64,000 nucleotides of DNA from Cardinalis cardinalis (taxonomy: Eukaryota > Chordata > Aves > Passeriformes > Cardinalidae). The number at the start of each line of letters is the position of its first letter. Position 1 is the stretch's first letter. Shown in pieces: positions 50,901 through 61,643 of this stretch. The notes below the pieces were generated by a model that had not been told where the DNA came from, searched no databases, and saw only the letters and a list, made by a program, of their open reading frames with translations. Location: positions 3,817,298 to 3,881,297 of the forward strand of contig JACDOX010000024.1 in assembly GCA_014549065.1 (NCBI GenBank), given 5' to 3'. Made by a program: the position numbers and the translations under genes.

Positions 50901-53900
50901 CATGCACCTTCCTCATGCATCTGTGCAAAGAAGCATCACAAAACTGATTAGCAAATCACCAAGTTAAAATTTTTGTTTGGGGATTTGAAGAGTCATATTA
51001 ATGATGCCTAAACCCTGTGCTGTTTGCTGCAGTTCACATTCAGTACTTGGATACACTATATAAGAAATACCTGACCTCTGGGATTACTTTTTTATTGATA
51101 AGGGAAAACACTTGATTCAAATGGTTTATATTCAATATTCAAATGGCTTATATGACATGGTGTTGAGCTTGACCCCTACTTTCAGTATTTAAGAGAATTC
51201 TGAGATAACTGCACATCACCTTCATCATCATTATCTTTCTCTCACCAGCCTGCTGTGGGCACCACTGGGCCTCAGAGAGAGGTACTCAGGCTAGAGAGTA
51301 GGGGGAAAGAACAAATCACATTTGCCATAGCTCAGTAGAGTAAGCAATGCTGCTGCTGTCTGGGAAAGCTCAAGCTAATAGGGGAAGATGAGAAGTAATA
51401 ATTACATTGATTTCTTCCCCTCTGATGAATTGTTTTGCTGCAGAAAATGATCAGGACACTAATTCCAAAGAACAGCTGAGCATCACATTGCTATGCAAAG
51501 CAACCCAAGTCCATTTTCCCCTGGTGGTGTGAAAACATCTCCCAGTTAGTGCTTATACTTCCTGACACAGCCCACTTGCAAGTTTATTAACATGTGGGAG
51601 GCAGCATTTTTATCTCTTGAGAGCAGTGCACTGAATTTTCCCTTCTGAAAACACTGTCTTAGGCAAAAGTCTCTCCTTGCTATCAGAAAGTCTAAGTGAT
51701 AATGAAACTCAACTTTACCTTGGGTACTACAAGTGAGAGGGGCAGATCACTATGCTCCAACGTCTGCTTTTTGGCAGCTGGCTCTTCATCATCTGCAGGT
51801 GCAGAGGGTGATGAGCACTTGTGGGAGCTGCGCTTTTGGCAGGCAGTGGGAGGTGCANCAGCCTGAGCTTCTGCACCCCTGTTTGCCAGGTCTCCTGCAG
51901 CAGGCAGGGGCTCGCTCACGTTATTTTCCTGAAGACCACCACACAACATGAAAAGGGANGAAGATGGGAAGCACAGGAAGGGTTGGTTGGGGACCAGGGT
52001 AGATTTTCCATTTTCTCTTTTGGAGGCTGCTGGCGTGGAAGGGTGTGAAGCCTGGCTGCTGATACCATTTGGTAATGAGAAGCTCGGCACATCTGCCTGA
52101 ACCACAGGGAAAACTGCCTGAGGCAAAGGGTTAACACAAAAATCAGAGTCCCCAGGAACNGGAAGAAGGGAGAAAGGTAAGCTTATGTTGGAGTTCTTTG
52201 CTGAATTTAGTATTGCTTTGGTGTCACAAGCTTTATTCCTGAAAAACAAAAAAAACCCCAAATAGTAACGAAAAGAGGAAAAACATTTATTCCAAAATTA
52301 AACCCCTATTTTATCCTTAGAAGCAGAGATACATATTTGGACATAAATGTGGAGAAATTCAACCCCCAAACAACAACACAAGAAGGGTCACTTTTTATCA
52401 TTTCTAGTAACACAGCAGCAGAGTTCTCAGGTTTCTGATAGACCAATAATACTTTCGGCTGCACTTGACTAGTCAATCATTCACAAATTAATTCAAATTG
52501 GAATAGGTGTAGAGAAGACAGATGACAGACAGAGATGCCCTTCCACAGAATCATAATTTGCTCAACCTACCTAAATAATAGGTCAAAGGATACAGAAATG
52601 ACCTATATAAACACATATGACAGAAAGAACTACTGAAGCAAAACACCAACAGTGGTACAAGAACAGATGGGTGTAAAATAACCATGGGAAAAAAAATGCT
52701 GACATCCAGCAATATTAAAATATTAAAATTGTAATAACGAGACTTTATGGCAACTTTTATATCTCAGTCTCATCAATGGAATCTATCCTTAAACTAAGCA
52801 TGACAAGCACAAAGCTGCAACTGAACAACAGCTAAGACCAACCTACCCAGTATCTTCCTCTATTTTCTGCCTGCAGACAGCTGCTAGATTTATCATTTTG
52901 GAACAATTTTCATCTGGATTCACAATACAAGCTGAAAGAACAAAAAGGAATTCAATTAATCACAGACAGGTTTACCAAGCATATTTTGATACTGGCCATA
53001 TAAAATAATTGCTATAATTTTTCAGTCCTGACACATTTTTATAACATCCACTAATCACCTAGAGCCAGAACCTGCAAGACACAGAACTCCCAGTCCCACT
53101 GGAGATGTGTTCAACATCATCATTTCCTATAAGAGGGAACTGTGAAAAGCCCTGTAATTACTTTATCTTTTTTAACAACTATCCATTAGATTGTTACAAT
53201 AAATTTCACTATATTAGGAACCATAAAATAAAGCAAGCATTTTGTGGCCAAAANTTTTTTCTTAATCAAGTTATCACAGAAGAAATTGTAGTATAGTTGC
53301 TGTTAGTACAGAACAGAAATATTTACCCACAGAAAATAAACTGCAGATTCAATTGCAGTTATGGCCCAAATTCACCTCATGTAACTTTAGGCATTTGACT
53401 GGAGGTTCTAAACCAGAAGTTTCATTATCACGTGCACAGTAGAAATATAGGTATCTCTCAAGAATAGTTCACATATTTAATTATGCTGATTCACCCAATC
53501 AAGTGCCTTAAATTGGTGCATGCCCTCATTTGGGCAGGTAGTTACCTTGCCTCTCTTGATGTGGGCTGTTAGGCTCAGAACTGACTTTCCTTCTGGTTGC
53601 TCCACAAGGCTGTGCACTGTTAAACGAAGAGTGACGTGTAAACCTTTGCTTTCCAGTAACACTGCTCTGGTACTGGGCACAGGCTCCTCTCTGTGTCTCT
53701 GGCAGAGGATCTGATGTTGGGCTATGCCCTCTCAGCTCATCTGTAGGGACACAATATTGTACAACAGTCCTTCAGGCAACACAGCTCATCATTTATGCTT
53801 CTGCCATATTACCAAACTTGGCATTAGGGGAAGAGNCAACCTCCATATTATCTCAAACCTGTTTTGTTTCAGTTTGTGAGATAATACAGAGGAAACCTCT

Positions 53901-56900
53901 ATATTATCTCACAAACTGAAACAAANCTAGAACTCAGTAAGCATCAGTAGACAAGGTAAGGGCTTCCTTCCTATCCAATCCATAGCAGCTACAGCAGCAG
54001 CTATACTCCAGTGTTCTAGCCAGGAGGAGAAAGTGTACTAACATAGTATTTACATTATCCTTCATTTTACTTGTTCCTGGCACTGTCCTGATGCAAATAT
54101 CAAAGCCAAAGGGCTTCCCTTTGCTCTGGCTTCTAGCCAAGGAACATCATCTTACAGAGAAGCACTATCCCACACCTTGTGCTGAGCAGACGAAGCTTCT
54201 GTAGAAGGGGCCATATGCAAGAAACAGCCCTGCTCTACCTTGTTATGGCCCCTTACAAAGAAAATAATTCACTGTATAATTATTAAGGAATTAGCAAAAT
54301 TTTGCTGCCCAGAACAGCTGTGGACCCAGACTTGAAGATGTCAGTGCTATCTGCTACTGCTCTAAAATTCACAGTTATGCATACAGTAATCTAAGTCAGT
54401 GTAAAAATACCTACAAGACACAGTATCCTTTAACACCCCTCCACAGACCCAGATCTTGGGTGCAAAGTCTAACAAGGGCAAATGTTGAGCTGACAGCAAT
54501 TAATAATCGCAGGGTACGCATTGAATGCTGAGCTATTCTTTACATACAGAAAACAACATTTTACCACTTGGGAAGGGACTGTCAGAGCAAAAGGAAAACA
54601 AATGCAAGCTACACAAGTTACCAGGTTTTTCAGGAAATTCCACAGGCCCAATCCACTTGAAAGCTGGCTTGCGTCCTCGCTCCTCTGTGACGTGGACTTT
54701 CTTGATCAAGCCTAGGCTGGTGAGAACGTTGGCAATATCATAGAGTCTTCGTACCTTTGCTAACCAGAGAGGGCAGGAGTAGATAAGAGAGTCAAGTTTA
54801 CAATGCATATAAGACATATTCATGTGCTAATTTAATTCCAGGCTTTCATAGATGAGGTGGGCAAATCAAATTGGGATGGACTTAGGCCACATCCCATGAA
54901 GTCTGCCATGCCAGCTCCCACCTGATTGTCACCGCTACTTCATAGCTTAGCTGCTCAGGTTTAAACTTGTCTACAGCAACTTGCCCAGAAAAGGCAGCTA
55001 CCTCCATGTGGGTAAAGAGAAGATGGTGGAAAGCGGCACAAGAGTGCACACCTGATCACAAGAAGACACATATTTATAATTTCTGAAAATGTAACACACT
55101 CAGAAAAATCTCTGTGATTCAAGTAAGTAACATCTTTGAGNTGACAATGATACCCACATGTTTTTCAGCTAAACTCCTCACATTTCTTCTTATACTTGCG
55201 GTAGAATTTCAAGACTGAAGTGCAAGTACTTTATTTTAAAAGTACTTTAAAGACTTAAAAGTCTTTATCTCAGAAGATTTATTTACTAATGCTAAGTTCT
55301 CCCATGTTATCCAAGAGATTGAAGTACTAATCCTCACTAACTGAAAGCAAACCCTGCCATCCAGCTGTAAAAGATTTCTGGGGTAAAAAGAAGGAACATA
55401 TTTCTCCAGAGAGAAAATTAATTCCATTAAATTAAACAAATGCTTCAGTTCCAAAACATCATTCAGAGCAGTACAGGAAACAGGGTTTAAGTATAAAAAA
55501 AAAACCAACAACAACAAATTTTCTTCTTTATTCTGAAGCCGAACTTGGGAAATAACTGCCAAAGTGACTNTTCTCCACACCAAGCTCTGTTTTCACAAAT
55601 ATGCTTTTGCAATAAAAAAACCCCAGAACTCCAGGAAAAGATGCACAAATTGCTTTTGCTGTTACATACTGGTGTCTTTTTGCTGTCNGTCCTAACATGC
55701 CCCATTTTCTTTACTCACTGACTGATTGATTTGCCTCTCATTAGCCATCTTACTTTTAAATTTGCTGTGGTCCACTGTATCCTGGGTTTCTTCTATCAGT
55801 ATCTTTGCAGCGACGTCCAGAGTGACTATCTTGGTCTTGGAGACAAGGAACAGCATGACAAACTTTTGGCTCATAATCCTCAATGACTTGTCCTTTCTGC
55901 TGTTTGCAGATGCTGTGTTACAAATAATACCCAAGGCTCTTAGCATATGTCATCCATCACAGCCAGAAAGCTAGTAAGAAGGTTTCTCATACACAAAATA
56001 AGTAAAGTATTTCCTTGCCAGAAAGCAGAAATTAATTGAAAGACAGCAAATAACTGATTAATGCAGACAAGAGTCTCTCTTCAAAGGACAATAAAAATTC
56101 AAACTTGCAGACATAGCTTTTAGAAAGTGGAATTCCAAAGCTGATTCTATGTTATGTTACACAGTTTCTGCCACTGTAATTTTGTGACTCTAATGGACTT
56201 TGTAACTGAAAACCATCATGTGTTATATGGGCAGCATGCACAGAGTGGACAAATTAAGATGGTTCTTTCTGACAGGATAAAGCATTTACTGTCAGATACA
56301 GGTTTGGGAAAGAACTGGATTGTTCAGCAGAACTTCCTGCCAGTCTGTAGGACAGAGAGAATGATCTGCCTTGAGACCTATGTTAGGGACAGAACAGAAG
56401 GAAGAATTCTGTACCTTCCATGGTGAATTCAGCACTTTTTTGCAAAGGATAACTTTTATTATTTAATTTAAAGGCAAAGCAAGGGAAAAAGTCACATAGT
56501 AAACTGGAGAAAGAGACTTTATGTCTGTGTATCATCACACATTTAGTAATCATCCTACCAGAGGTGCAATCCGGTTCTGAAAAGTCCAGTAATGGTTTAT
56601 CTTGAGAATCTGGAATAGTTTCCTTTTTTTGTTCTCCAAATTTGTACTCTAAGTCCTGCTCCTTGTGCTGGGAGGTCATTAACTCTCCATACTGCAGCTC
56701 TCCTGCCTCCTGAAGCATTTTCAGAGTTTGGCTGAGGTTGTGCCGGCCATGCCAGCAGTATTGGTTCTTGGCCACACGACTGACCAACTGCAATGACTCC
56801 AGGACATTCACAATATCGTAAATTCGTCTTCGCTCAACTCCTGTTTGGGAAGTGGGGGGAGCAGATAAAAGAGACAGAGATGCTCATCTTAGTTCAGCAG

Positions 56901-59900
56901 AAGCAAACAGAACAGGTTGTTCTCTAATAGACATTTTCAGTGTTCACATGGATACATTCTCTTAGCTACATCTGTATTTGCACACTGCAAATCTGCCCTG
57001 TGCATGGCCAGCTTCATGGTATGTTGCTCTTTGTCCGCTTTCTTAACTTCCAGCCCAGCCATGGCTTCAGCTCAAAGCACCTACACTGTGTTCAGAACTG
57101 ATTGCAGTCTGCCAGCCCCATTCACTCAGACCTACCCAAACTGCCTCAGGGTTTTCAGAGCACTTTGGCCCTTCCTCACAGAGAGCTTCAACACGCAGAC
57201 ATATATCGGTACACAAGCCCATGTGTAACAGGGCAGAGAAGGGTCTGTCACAGCATAGAGATAAAAGCCCCTCATACAGGAACCAGGGGGAGTGCAGTCC
57301 TCCACTCGCATTTACAGTGACACAATTACTTTTACTTGCTAAGCAAGTACCAAGTAAAGAGGCATCAACAGCTGCACAAGGTGCAGAGCGCTGTAGAATG
57401 AGATCTACTGTTCTTCCCAAACACAACAGAAACAAATGATTAGTGCTGGCTGGGTCTAGTCCTATAGGAAATTTATGAAATATGTCCAATATTGAGTTCA
57501 GCCTGACTGATATGAGCAAGGCTGGGGACTGAATATGAACAGGTTGGTGGCAATGCTCACTGTCCTAAAGGGCTTGTGTCCAGTGCTGTTTGAAGCATGG
57601 CTCTAATATGTAGCAGAATGTACTATACACTGGTGGCAGCATCTGCACCAAAAATCTTCTAACAGTTAACACCAGCTGAGCAGAACAAGTGCTAGTTAGG
57701 GTGAAAGTTTTTGANAACCTCCCTGTGGGAGGCAAGGCCATAATGTTTACTAGGCATAACACTTACTAGCCTCAAACACATATTGGGTGAAACAATTCAT
57801 GAGCATTTGCAAGTGTGCGAAGAATTTGGAACAAAATATAATTCAGAAAAACAAGAATGTTACACATATCCTGGCGTCTGTCAGGCNCCAGCAGCACAGC
57901 CCCCTTCGCTGCCTTCCGCACGTTTTCCGTGAACAAAGCAATATACATTTGTAGCAAGAGCTGTATCACAGACATCATTTGTTACATCGAGTGCAGCAAC
58001 ATCAGCAGGGGGTAATTTCGTGGTCACTGAAGCAAATGGATACAAGCAAGGAAGGGAAAACCAAAGGAAGAAGGACAACCAAAACTTCTCCTTTCTGGGA
58101 GGTAAAATTTCCAACAGCAACTTTTAGAAGAAAGTTTCTGTTATTTAGGAAAGCAAGGTAATGCCACTCCCTATACAGAATAAAGCACTATTCATGTTCA
58201 GCTGTACAAGGCTGGAGCATGAGCATCTCATGCAAGCACATAAAGGAGTAACTGCAGAATCTAAAAGAATAATTAATTTTAAAAATAATTTATCTATTTA
58301 TTTAATCTGTATTCTATCCTATTTCCGATTCACTCTACCAAGGCANATAAACGGGTATATCAAGGCCTTTCTTAACAGTCACAGAAGACATCATTCTTCT
58401 GNTCCTTTTCTTCCCAAAACAGACAAATTTCATTTCTGCTACATCTTTTTTGTTGATACCTGAGTTTTAAATGTAGATACAAGACTTATTTAGTTTNATT
58501 CCAGTTTCGTAAAGCCCTTCCTATAGAGCTAAGAAACAGCCTCTCCAAGGACTCAGATATTTTTGCTACTAATGTGTCCTGTCTGAGTCCTCTCCCAGGT
58601 TTTATTACTTCTTGCAGGTATTTCATTAATCTTTCAACTAAAACCAAACCTAACAGCAGAACCAGCAAATGAGCTACTTAAGACATTTTCTCATGGTACT
58701 CTTGCAGTTCTTCCAGTACCTTCCCATCACAAGGTGATACTCAAAGCTAAGGTAACCTTGATGAACCATGTGATCTTGGAAGATACGACGTCAAACCTGT
58801 TCAGAAGTTAGGGAGTAAACACATCTGATCTCCTACACATGCCAGTTTACAATCATTTCCCCAAGTGTTTCATTTTGACAAAATTTGTTGTCTATAAATC
58901 CTCCTTCAAAGGGTTTGTAAATCCTATCTCCTTCAGTGTTCAACGAATTGAATATTTAAGAAAGTAACAGAGTTGGTAAACAGCTGGAAGCAAGATCTGT
59001 CTAGTAAAAGGTGCAGAAAGTCAGAAAGCAGACTTCAAAANGGTAGTGCTACCAAACAACAAAGACACTGAAGAATATTAGGCATTTCCAACTCTTGATT
59101 AGTATGATTAGAAGAGCATCCAGACCCNGGGAAAGGCAGATCTTGAAAGTAGTCTGTTAGAATATGATCTTAGGAAGGCCCACCTGTTAGGTTACCCCAG
59201 TTGATCAGTTACCCCAGTTTCACAGNTATACATACCAAGAATTGAAGCCACTTCATCCAAAGAAATGGTAGTTTTCTCTGTTGACAATGGATAATTTGGA
59301 TAGCGAGCTAGAAACTTTTGGCACAAGAGTCCTAAGCTTTTCTGTTTTCTGCTGGGCCTCTGCTTTTCAAATTCATCAACCGTGCTGTCATCTACTATAT
59401 CATACTGTTAAAAAATAAATGTTAACTCTTTAGTGTAGAGTTTTTAAAAGCAAGACATAGTCAAGTGAGGCTTATTTCAGATGTTATCAATATTTAAGAT
59501 CAGATTTTCTAATTAAAAAATAAAAACANGGACTCCTTGAAAGCACACAGCACTCGGATAGCACAACTGCAAGCTCTTCTTATTTCATCACACAAGATAG
59601 CTACAGAAAAATTCTTATCTNTGCAATCATGAAATAGTGGTNATGCATAAAGAAAAAAACCAGTAANATCAACACCCAAGACTAGCAGATGGCAAGACTA
59701 TACTTGGAAAGAGTATTTCTTTTGGAAAGAAGGAAGAATATGCTCTCAAACACTTCTGGATCTAATAAAACAGGAGATGCAGAAGCCATCAAGAAATTCC
59801 TGCAATATCTCTGTTCGCTGACTTTTACAGTGACTCTATCACTTTAAGAAACTGGTGATTGGGGAAGGGGTGGGAGCACTTTGCTCAGAAATTATAAAAG

Positions 59901-61643
59901 GTGCTACTCAGTCTTTGAACCTTAAACTTAGTCAAGATGCTAGCTTAAGTAATTCTGTAGGATGGTCTGACTGTGGTCTTTCTGACCCTGCAGTGGGAAA
60001 AAACAGAAACCAGCAAAACCGTGGTTGCAAGAATGTAGGAAGAGGCATGTGTGTTTATCACAAAACAAGAATGATGGAAGATTATTTTGCACTGGTACCT
60101 CTAGGGTTATCTTCTGTGTTATAAAAGGGAAAAGAAATCTTGCCCTCTGGCAAAGAAAAGCTTAAGGTGGTGGTAGCTGTGGAAACCTGTGTTTCCCAGC
60201 TTATGGGATCTTCNACTGTCTTCAGCTAGTTGCAAGTAAGCTACCTTGTGGCAGGCTGGTGCTCTGAGAGAATTGAGTTTTATGCAGTATGGAAATAGCA
60301 GTATTCTTACTCTAAAACTTTTCCTTCTTTTGTATGTTATNATTTTAAGTATAGAAGATTATCAAATGAAAGTTTTATTAACTAGAAAATAATTGAACTC
60401 TTTATAGTAGCCCCTCCAAAAATGCTGTGTGATCTTAGCAGGCTTGGAGTGGTAATGAACTAACCTTAAACATCAACTATTTTTTCCCTACTGGACACTA
60501 TGTTAGGAATAATGTCTAGGTAACGGTTTGCTTTGTTATGACCACGAAAGCTGCAGAATTTTTTACACTACTATTGCTACTGCAGTTGCTGTAAAAACTA
60601 CACTTCCAGAGTGATCTGTACCTATGTAATTATGCTTCTCAGTAGAAGGAGCCAGAACTATTGTCTTGTAGCTGAAATCAACAGGGAAGGATATCCTACA
60701 AGAAATAAACCAGGAGAGGAAAAGCAGCAGTTGGAACAAAAAAAAAAAGCATGAAGGAAGAAAACTGCAATGATACTTACTACAATCTGATGTCATTCTC
60801 NCTAGGGAGAGACTTCATAAAGCGAGGACAGGAATCAACCCCTGCATTGCTTAAGTCTTGTAAAGTAGAAATTTTAATGCCTGACCTTGCTTTCTGACCA
60901 CTAGTTTGGGAGCTGGGGGGGAAAATTGGGAATAAAGAGTTTCGGCAGACCACTTTGCAGGACAGTTGCAGATGGGGTCTAAGATTTGGAGAGTATATTC
61001 TCTCATTGTCAAATTTATTTTTNAAAAGGATGCTTGTTTAAAACAGATCTGGCAATTTTCTTTCTAATGTGGTTCAAAAGTACTTCAGTTGGGGAAATCA
61101 AACATACNTTTAAGCTCTACTTCCTTCATTGTCCTTTTAAGTAATATTCAGGCTCTTGAGGGGATCTCAGGTCAATTTCTAGTAACTCAGTTACTTTTGA
61201 AGTCCTACTGCTCAGACATTGCTGTGTAGGCAGCTGTCCCTGGGAANGTCTTAAAATTCTGCACCATTCCATAGGGAGCAAAGAACCAGTTGGAAGGAAT
61301 CTGAGGAGCAACTTAAGAAAGGTCTGAATCCTAACCGAATGTAAGGTCATCGTGTTCTGAGTCTCACCTGTAACGAATCAGGTGTGTCACTCTGCTCACT
61401 GTTTTCTATGGGTCTGAAGAGCTCTTTCTTCTTTTCCCTGTCCCTCATGTCAGGACTAGCAGCACTAACAAGAATCTTCAGGTTCATAGTAGGAGTCCAG
61501 GGATCAGTTTGAGGTCTGTCAATGATCTTAACAGGTGTAATTGGATTTCTTTCCGGTGTGCAGCCTTTTTGCTTCGATAGATCAATAGGTTCATTCTTAA
61601 TGGGAGTCTTTGGGGCCATCCTGGATCGATCATATATGTTTTC
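47744..61643 (-). CDS. E2F7: Transcription factor E2F7, spliced gene, 5' end missing
   Basis: Eleven coding exons are joined by GT-AG introns: 61368-61643, 59236-59404, 56559-56840, 55754-55912, 54622-54759, 53546-53740, 52847-52931, 51719-52238, 50556-50826, 48883-49307 and 47744-47920. They give 898 residues plus TAA, with phases agreeing at every junction. E2F7 is a nuclear repressor of E2F target genes that works without a DP partner because it carries two winged-helix domains. Here these span about residues 112-181 (RRIYDIVNVLESL) and 251-335 (RRLYDIANVL, ending FKWIGP). PIDLS at 19-23 is a CtBP-type motif; R377xxS380F resembles the Chk1/14-3-3 site; the C-terminus keeps FFKTPGSLGDP. The sister E2F8 is excluded by close match to E2F7 in the N-terminal exon and the tail. 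The first roughly 30 residues known from mammals are not in view. Residues here are numbered from the first visible codon. Confidence 0.96.
48387..48792. repeat. Target-site duplication GGCACT around the solo LTR
   Basis: The hexamer GGCACT occurs immediately outside both LTR ends (48387-48392 and 48787-48792) without mismatch, which fixes the insertion boundaries and suggests a fairly young insertion. Confidence 0.9.
48393..48786 (-). mobile_element. Solo LTR of an endogenous retrovirus in E2F7's last intron
   Basis: The element starts TGTCGCAGAC (minus, at 48786) and ends GCTGTCACA (at 48393), so it has TG...CA ends. It is bracketed by an exact 6-bp direct repeat GGCACT at 48387-48392 and 48787-48792. 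A 6-bp duplication is typical of class II (ERVK-like) integrations. The inside contains an AATAAA at 48466-48471 (minus) and an ATATATAT tract just upstream of it. I recognise the U3 text ('GAATGCAACAGGTGGATCC' and around) as a common songbird LTR. There are no internal retroviral genes, so it arose by LTR-LTR recombination. It lies in the same transcriptional sense as E2F7, 96 bp from the exon v10 donor. Confidence 0.92.
48883..49307 (-). CDS. E2F7: E2F7 visible exon v10 (Ser/Pro-rich C-terminal region)
   Basis: The acceptor is 'TTTGGTTTAG' and the donor 'CAGCAG|GTAAGG', 425 bp, phase 1 to 0, residues 699-840. Conserved pieces are LPSLSVPCVMVPS, FPLVCSPS, the PSVDPQ...LHLSPV run, and DSPVCMGHPVTLLKLQQ at the end. 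If the donor is not used, translation runs nine residues into the intron and stops at 48853-48855. One N sits at 48961. Confidence 0.93.
49308..50555 (-). other. E2F7: E2F7 intron between v9 and v10
   Basis: 1,248 bp, GT...AG. Apart from the polypyrimidine tract before exon v10, I see no repeat family or other gene inside. Confidence 0.8.
50556..50826 (-). CDS. E2F7: E2F7 visible exon v9
   Basis: The acceptor is 'TTTGCTTAG' and the donor 'ACTGCTG|GTAAGG', 271 bp, phase 0 to 1, residues 609-698. It starts KPPESPKVESS and ends QPFQPQYLYVQPTAG, the latter matching the mammalian LLQYLCVQSPAG block. A Lys/Glu/Gln-rich segment (EQEKQSQNKD) lies between. Two N calls occur inside. Confidence 0.9.
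50827..52846 (-). other. E2F7: E2F7 introns on both sides of exon v8
   Basis: The two introns are 50827-51718 (892 bp) and 52239-52846 (608 bp), both GT-AG. Neither shows a recognisable repeat or extra exon. Confidence 0.75.
51719..52238 (-). CDS. E2F7: E2F7 visible exon v8 (large, low-complexity region)
   Basis: The acceptor is 'GTTTTTCAG' and the donor 'CCCAAG|GTAAAG', 520 bp, phase 2 to 0, residues up to 608. Recognisable E2F7 landmarks are DSDFCVNPLPQAVFPVVQAD, SFSLPNG, SLFMLCGGLQE, EEPAAKKQ and the final DLPLSLVVPK. The rest is Ser/Pro/Ala-rich and probably disordered, as in mammals. Three N calls (near 51858, 51959 and 52160) leave single residues unknown but do not shift the frame. 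Confidence 0.93.
52847..52931 (-). CDS. E2F7: E2F7 visible exon v7 (short)
   Basis: The acceptor is 'TTCTTTCAG' and the donor 'ACTGG|GTAGGTTGG', 85 bp, phase 1 to 2. It encodes a stretch ending INLAAVCRQKIEED, which matches the mammalian SLAAVYRQKIED segment with Cys for Tyr. Without it the phases of the neighbouring exons would not join, which supports the call despite the small size. Confidence 0.9.
53546..53740 (-). CDS. E2F7: E2F7 visible exon v6 (post-domain segment with RxxS site)
   Basis: The acceptor is 'GTCCCTACAG' and the donor 'AGGCAAG|GTAACTACC', 195 bp, phase 1 to 1, residues 342-406. The first half is poorly conserved. The second half has QRFTRHSSFNSAQ and RRKVSSEPNSP, equivalent to the RHGSFN and KVNSEPSSP of mammals. 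R377-x-x-S380-F keeps the basophilic-kinase pattern described for Chk1 and 14-3-3 binding in atypical E2Fs. The correspondence of site is from memory. Confidence 0.9.
53741..54621 (-). other. E2F7: E2F7 intron v5-v6 with fold-back repeat
   Basis: 881 bp, GT-AG. It contains the inverted repeat at 53863-53925 listed separately. The remainder is unremarkable. Confidence 0.8.
53863..53925. repeat. Near-perfect 30-bp inverted repeat (fold-back)
   Basis: The arm at 53863-53892 (from 'tttgtttcag' to 'acagagg') and the arm at 53896-53925 (from 'cctctatatt' to 'gaaacaaa') are reverse complements with one mismatch over 30 bp, separated only by AAA. A partial third copy of the second arm, 'ctccatattatctcaaac', lies at 53841-53858 in direct orientation. 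The layout copy, inverted copy, copy suggests origin by template switching. On the E2F7 transcript it would form a long hairpin about 120-185 nt upstream of the exon v6 acceptor. Confidence 0.92.
54622..54759 (-). CDS. E2F7: E2F7 visible exon v5 (second half of DNA-binding domain 2)
   Basis: The acceptor is 'TCTGGTTAG' and the donor 'CCTG|GTAACTTG', 138 bp, phase 1 to 1, residues 296-341. It gives TKVRRLYDIANVLTSLGLIK, the recognition helix, then HVTEERGRKPAFKWIGPVEF, the wing. After EF the sequence PEKP replaces the serine/acidic stretch I recall for mammals. Confidence 0.95.
54760..56558 (-). other. E2F7: E2F7 introns on both sides of exon v4
   Basis: The two introns are 54760-55753 (994 bp) and 55913-56558 (646 bp), both GT-AG. 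No additional exon or recognised repeat was seen. Confidence 0.75.
55754..55912 (-). CDS. E2F7: E2F7 visible exon v4 (first half of DNA-binding domain 2)
   Basis: The acceptor is 'TAACACAG' and the donor 'TTTAAAA|GTAAGATG', 159 bp, phase 1 to 1, residues 243-295. It encodes SANSRKDKSLRIMSQKFVML, then LVSKTKIVTLDVAAKIL and the DHSKFK turn. This is nearly identical to the mammalian protein and is the most conserved part of the gene. Confidence 0.96.
56559..56840 (-). CDS. E2F7: E2F7 visible exon v3 (recognition helix of domain 1 and linker)
   Basis: The acceptor is 'CCAAACAG' and the donor 'CTCTG|GTAGGATG', 282 bp, phase 1 to 1, residues 149-242. It opens with the recognition helix GVERRRIYDIVNVLESL, then VSRVAKNQYCWHGRHN, where mammals have QYGWHGR, so residue 177 is Cys instead of Gly. 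A charged linker with YKFGE and LLDFSEPDC follows, matching the E2F7 inter-domain segment. All DNA-contacting RRxYD residues are intact. Confidence 0.95.
56841..59235 (-). other. E2F7: E2F7 intron v2-v3 (inside DNA-binding domain 1)
   Basis: 2,395 bp, GTATGT...CAG, the largest intron between mapped exons. Several open frames exist on both strands near 57,000-57,520 but do not resemble E2F7 or any other protein I know. No repeat was recognised. Confidence 0.75.
59236..59404 (-). CDS. E2F7: E2F7 visible exon v2 (first half of DNA-binding domain 1)
   Basis: The exon lies between an acceptor 'TTTTTTAACAG' and a donor 'CTTG|GTATGT', 169 bp, phase 0 to 1, residues 93-148 plus one base. It encodes the acidic linker, then KQKSLGLLCQKFLARYPNYP and TISLDEVASIL, the first helices of winged-helix domain 1. 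The SLGLL start and the LDEVA turn are family hallmarks. Confidence 0.95.
59405..61367 (-). other. E2F7: E2F7 intron v1-v2
   Basis: 1,963 bp, GTGAGA...CAG. AT-rich with no recognised repeat or exon. Confidence 0.75.
61368..61643 (-). CDS. E2F7: E2F7 visible exon v1 (N-terminal region)
   Basis: An acceptor 'TTAATAG' precedes codon GAA, and the exon ends CAG before GTGAGA, phase 0 on both sides, giving 92 residues. It starts ENIYDRSRMAPKTP; mammalian E2F7 has one extra residue at this spot. Contents are PIDLSK at residues 19-24 (PxDLS type, known as a CtBP contact), TP-rich segments that suit CDK-type phosphorylation, and a charged DIRDREKKK-like stretch. The residue before E1 would be K in mammals, forming a KEN degron across the exon junction. 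M9 is the first methionine here and could be mistaken for the start, but the similarity extends upstream to the splice acceptor. Confidence 0.95.

Noticed and set aside
51719..52238. Assignment of the gene to E2F8 instead of E2F7
   Set aside because: The N-terminal exon (RMAPKTPIK, PIDLSKQ), the inter-domain LLDFSEPDC block and the C-terminal FFKTPGSLGDP match E2F7 as I know it, and the total length of about 900 residues also suits E2F7.
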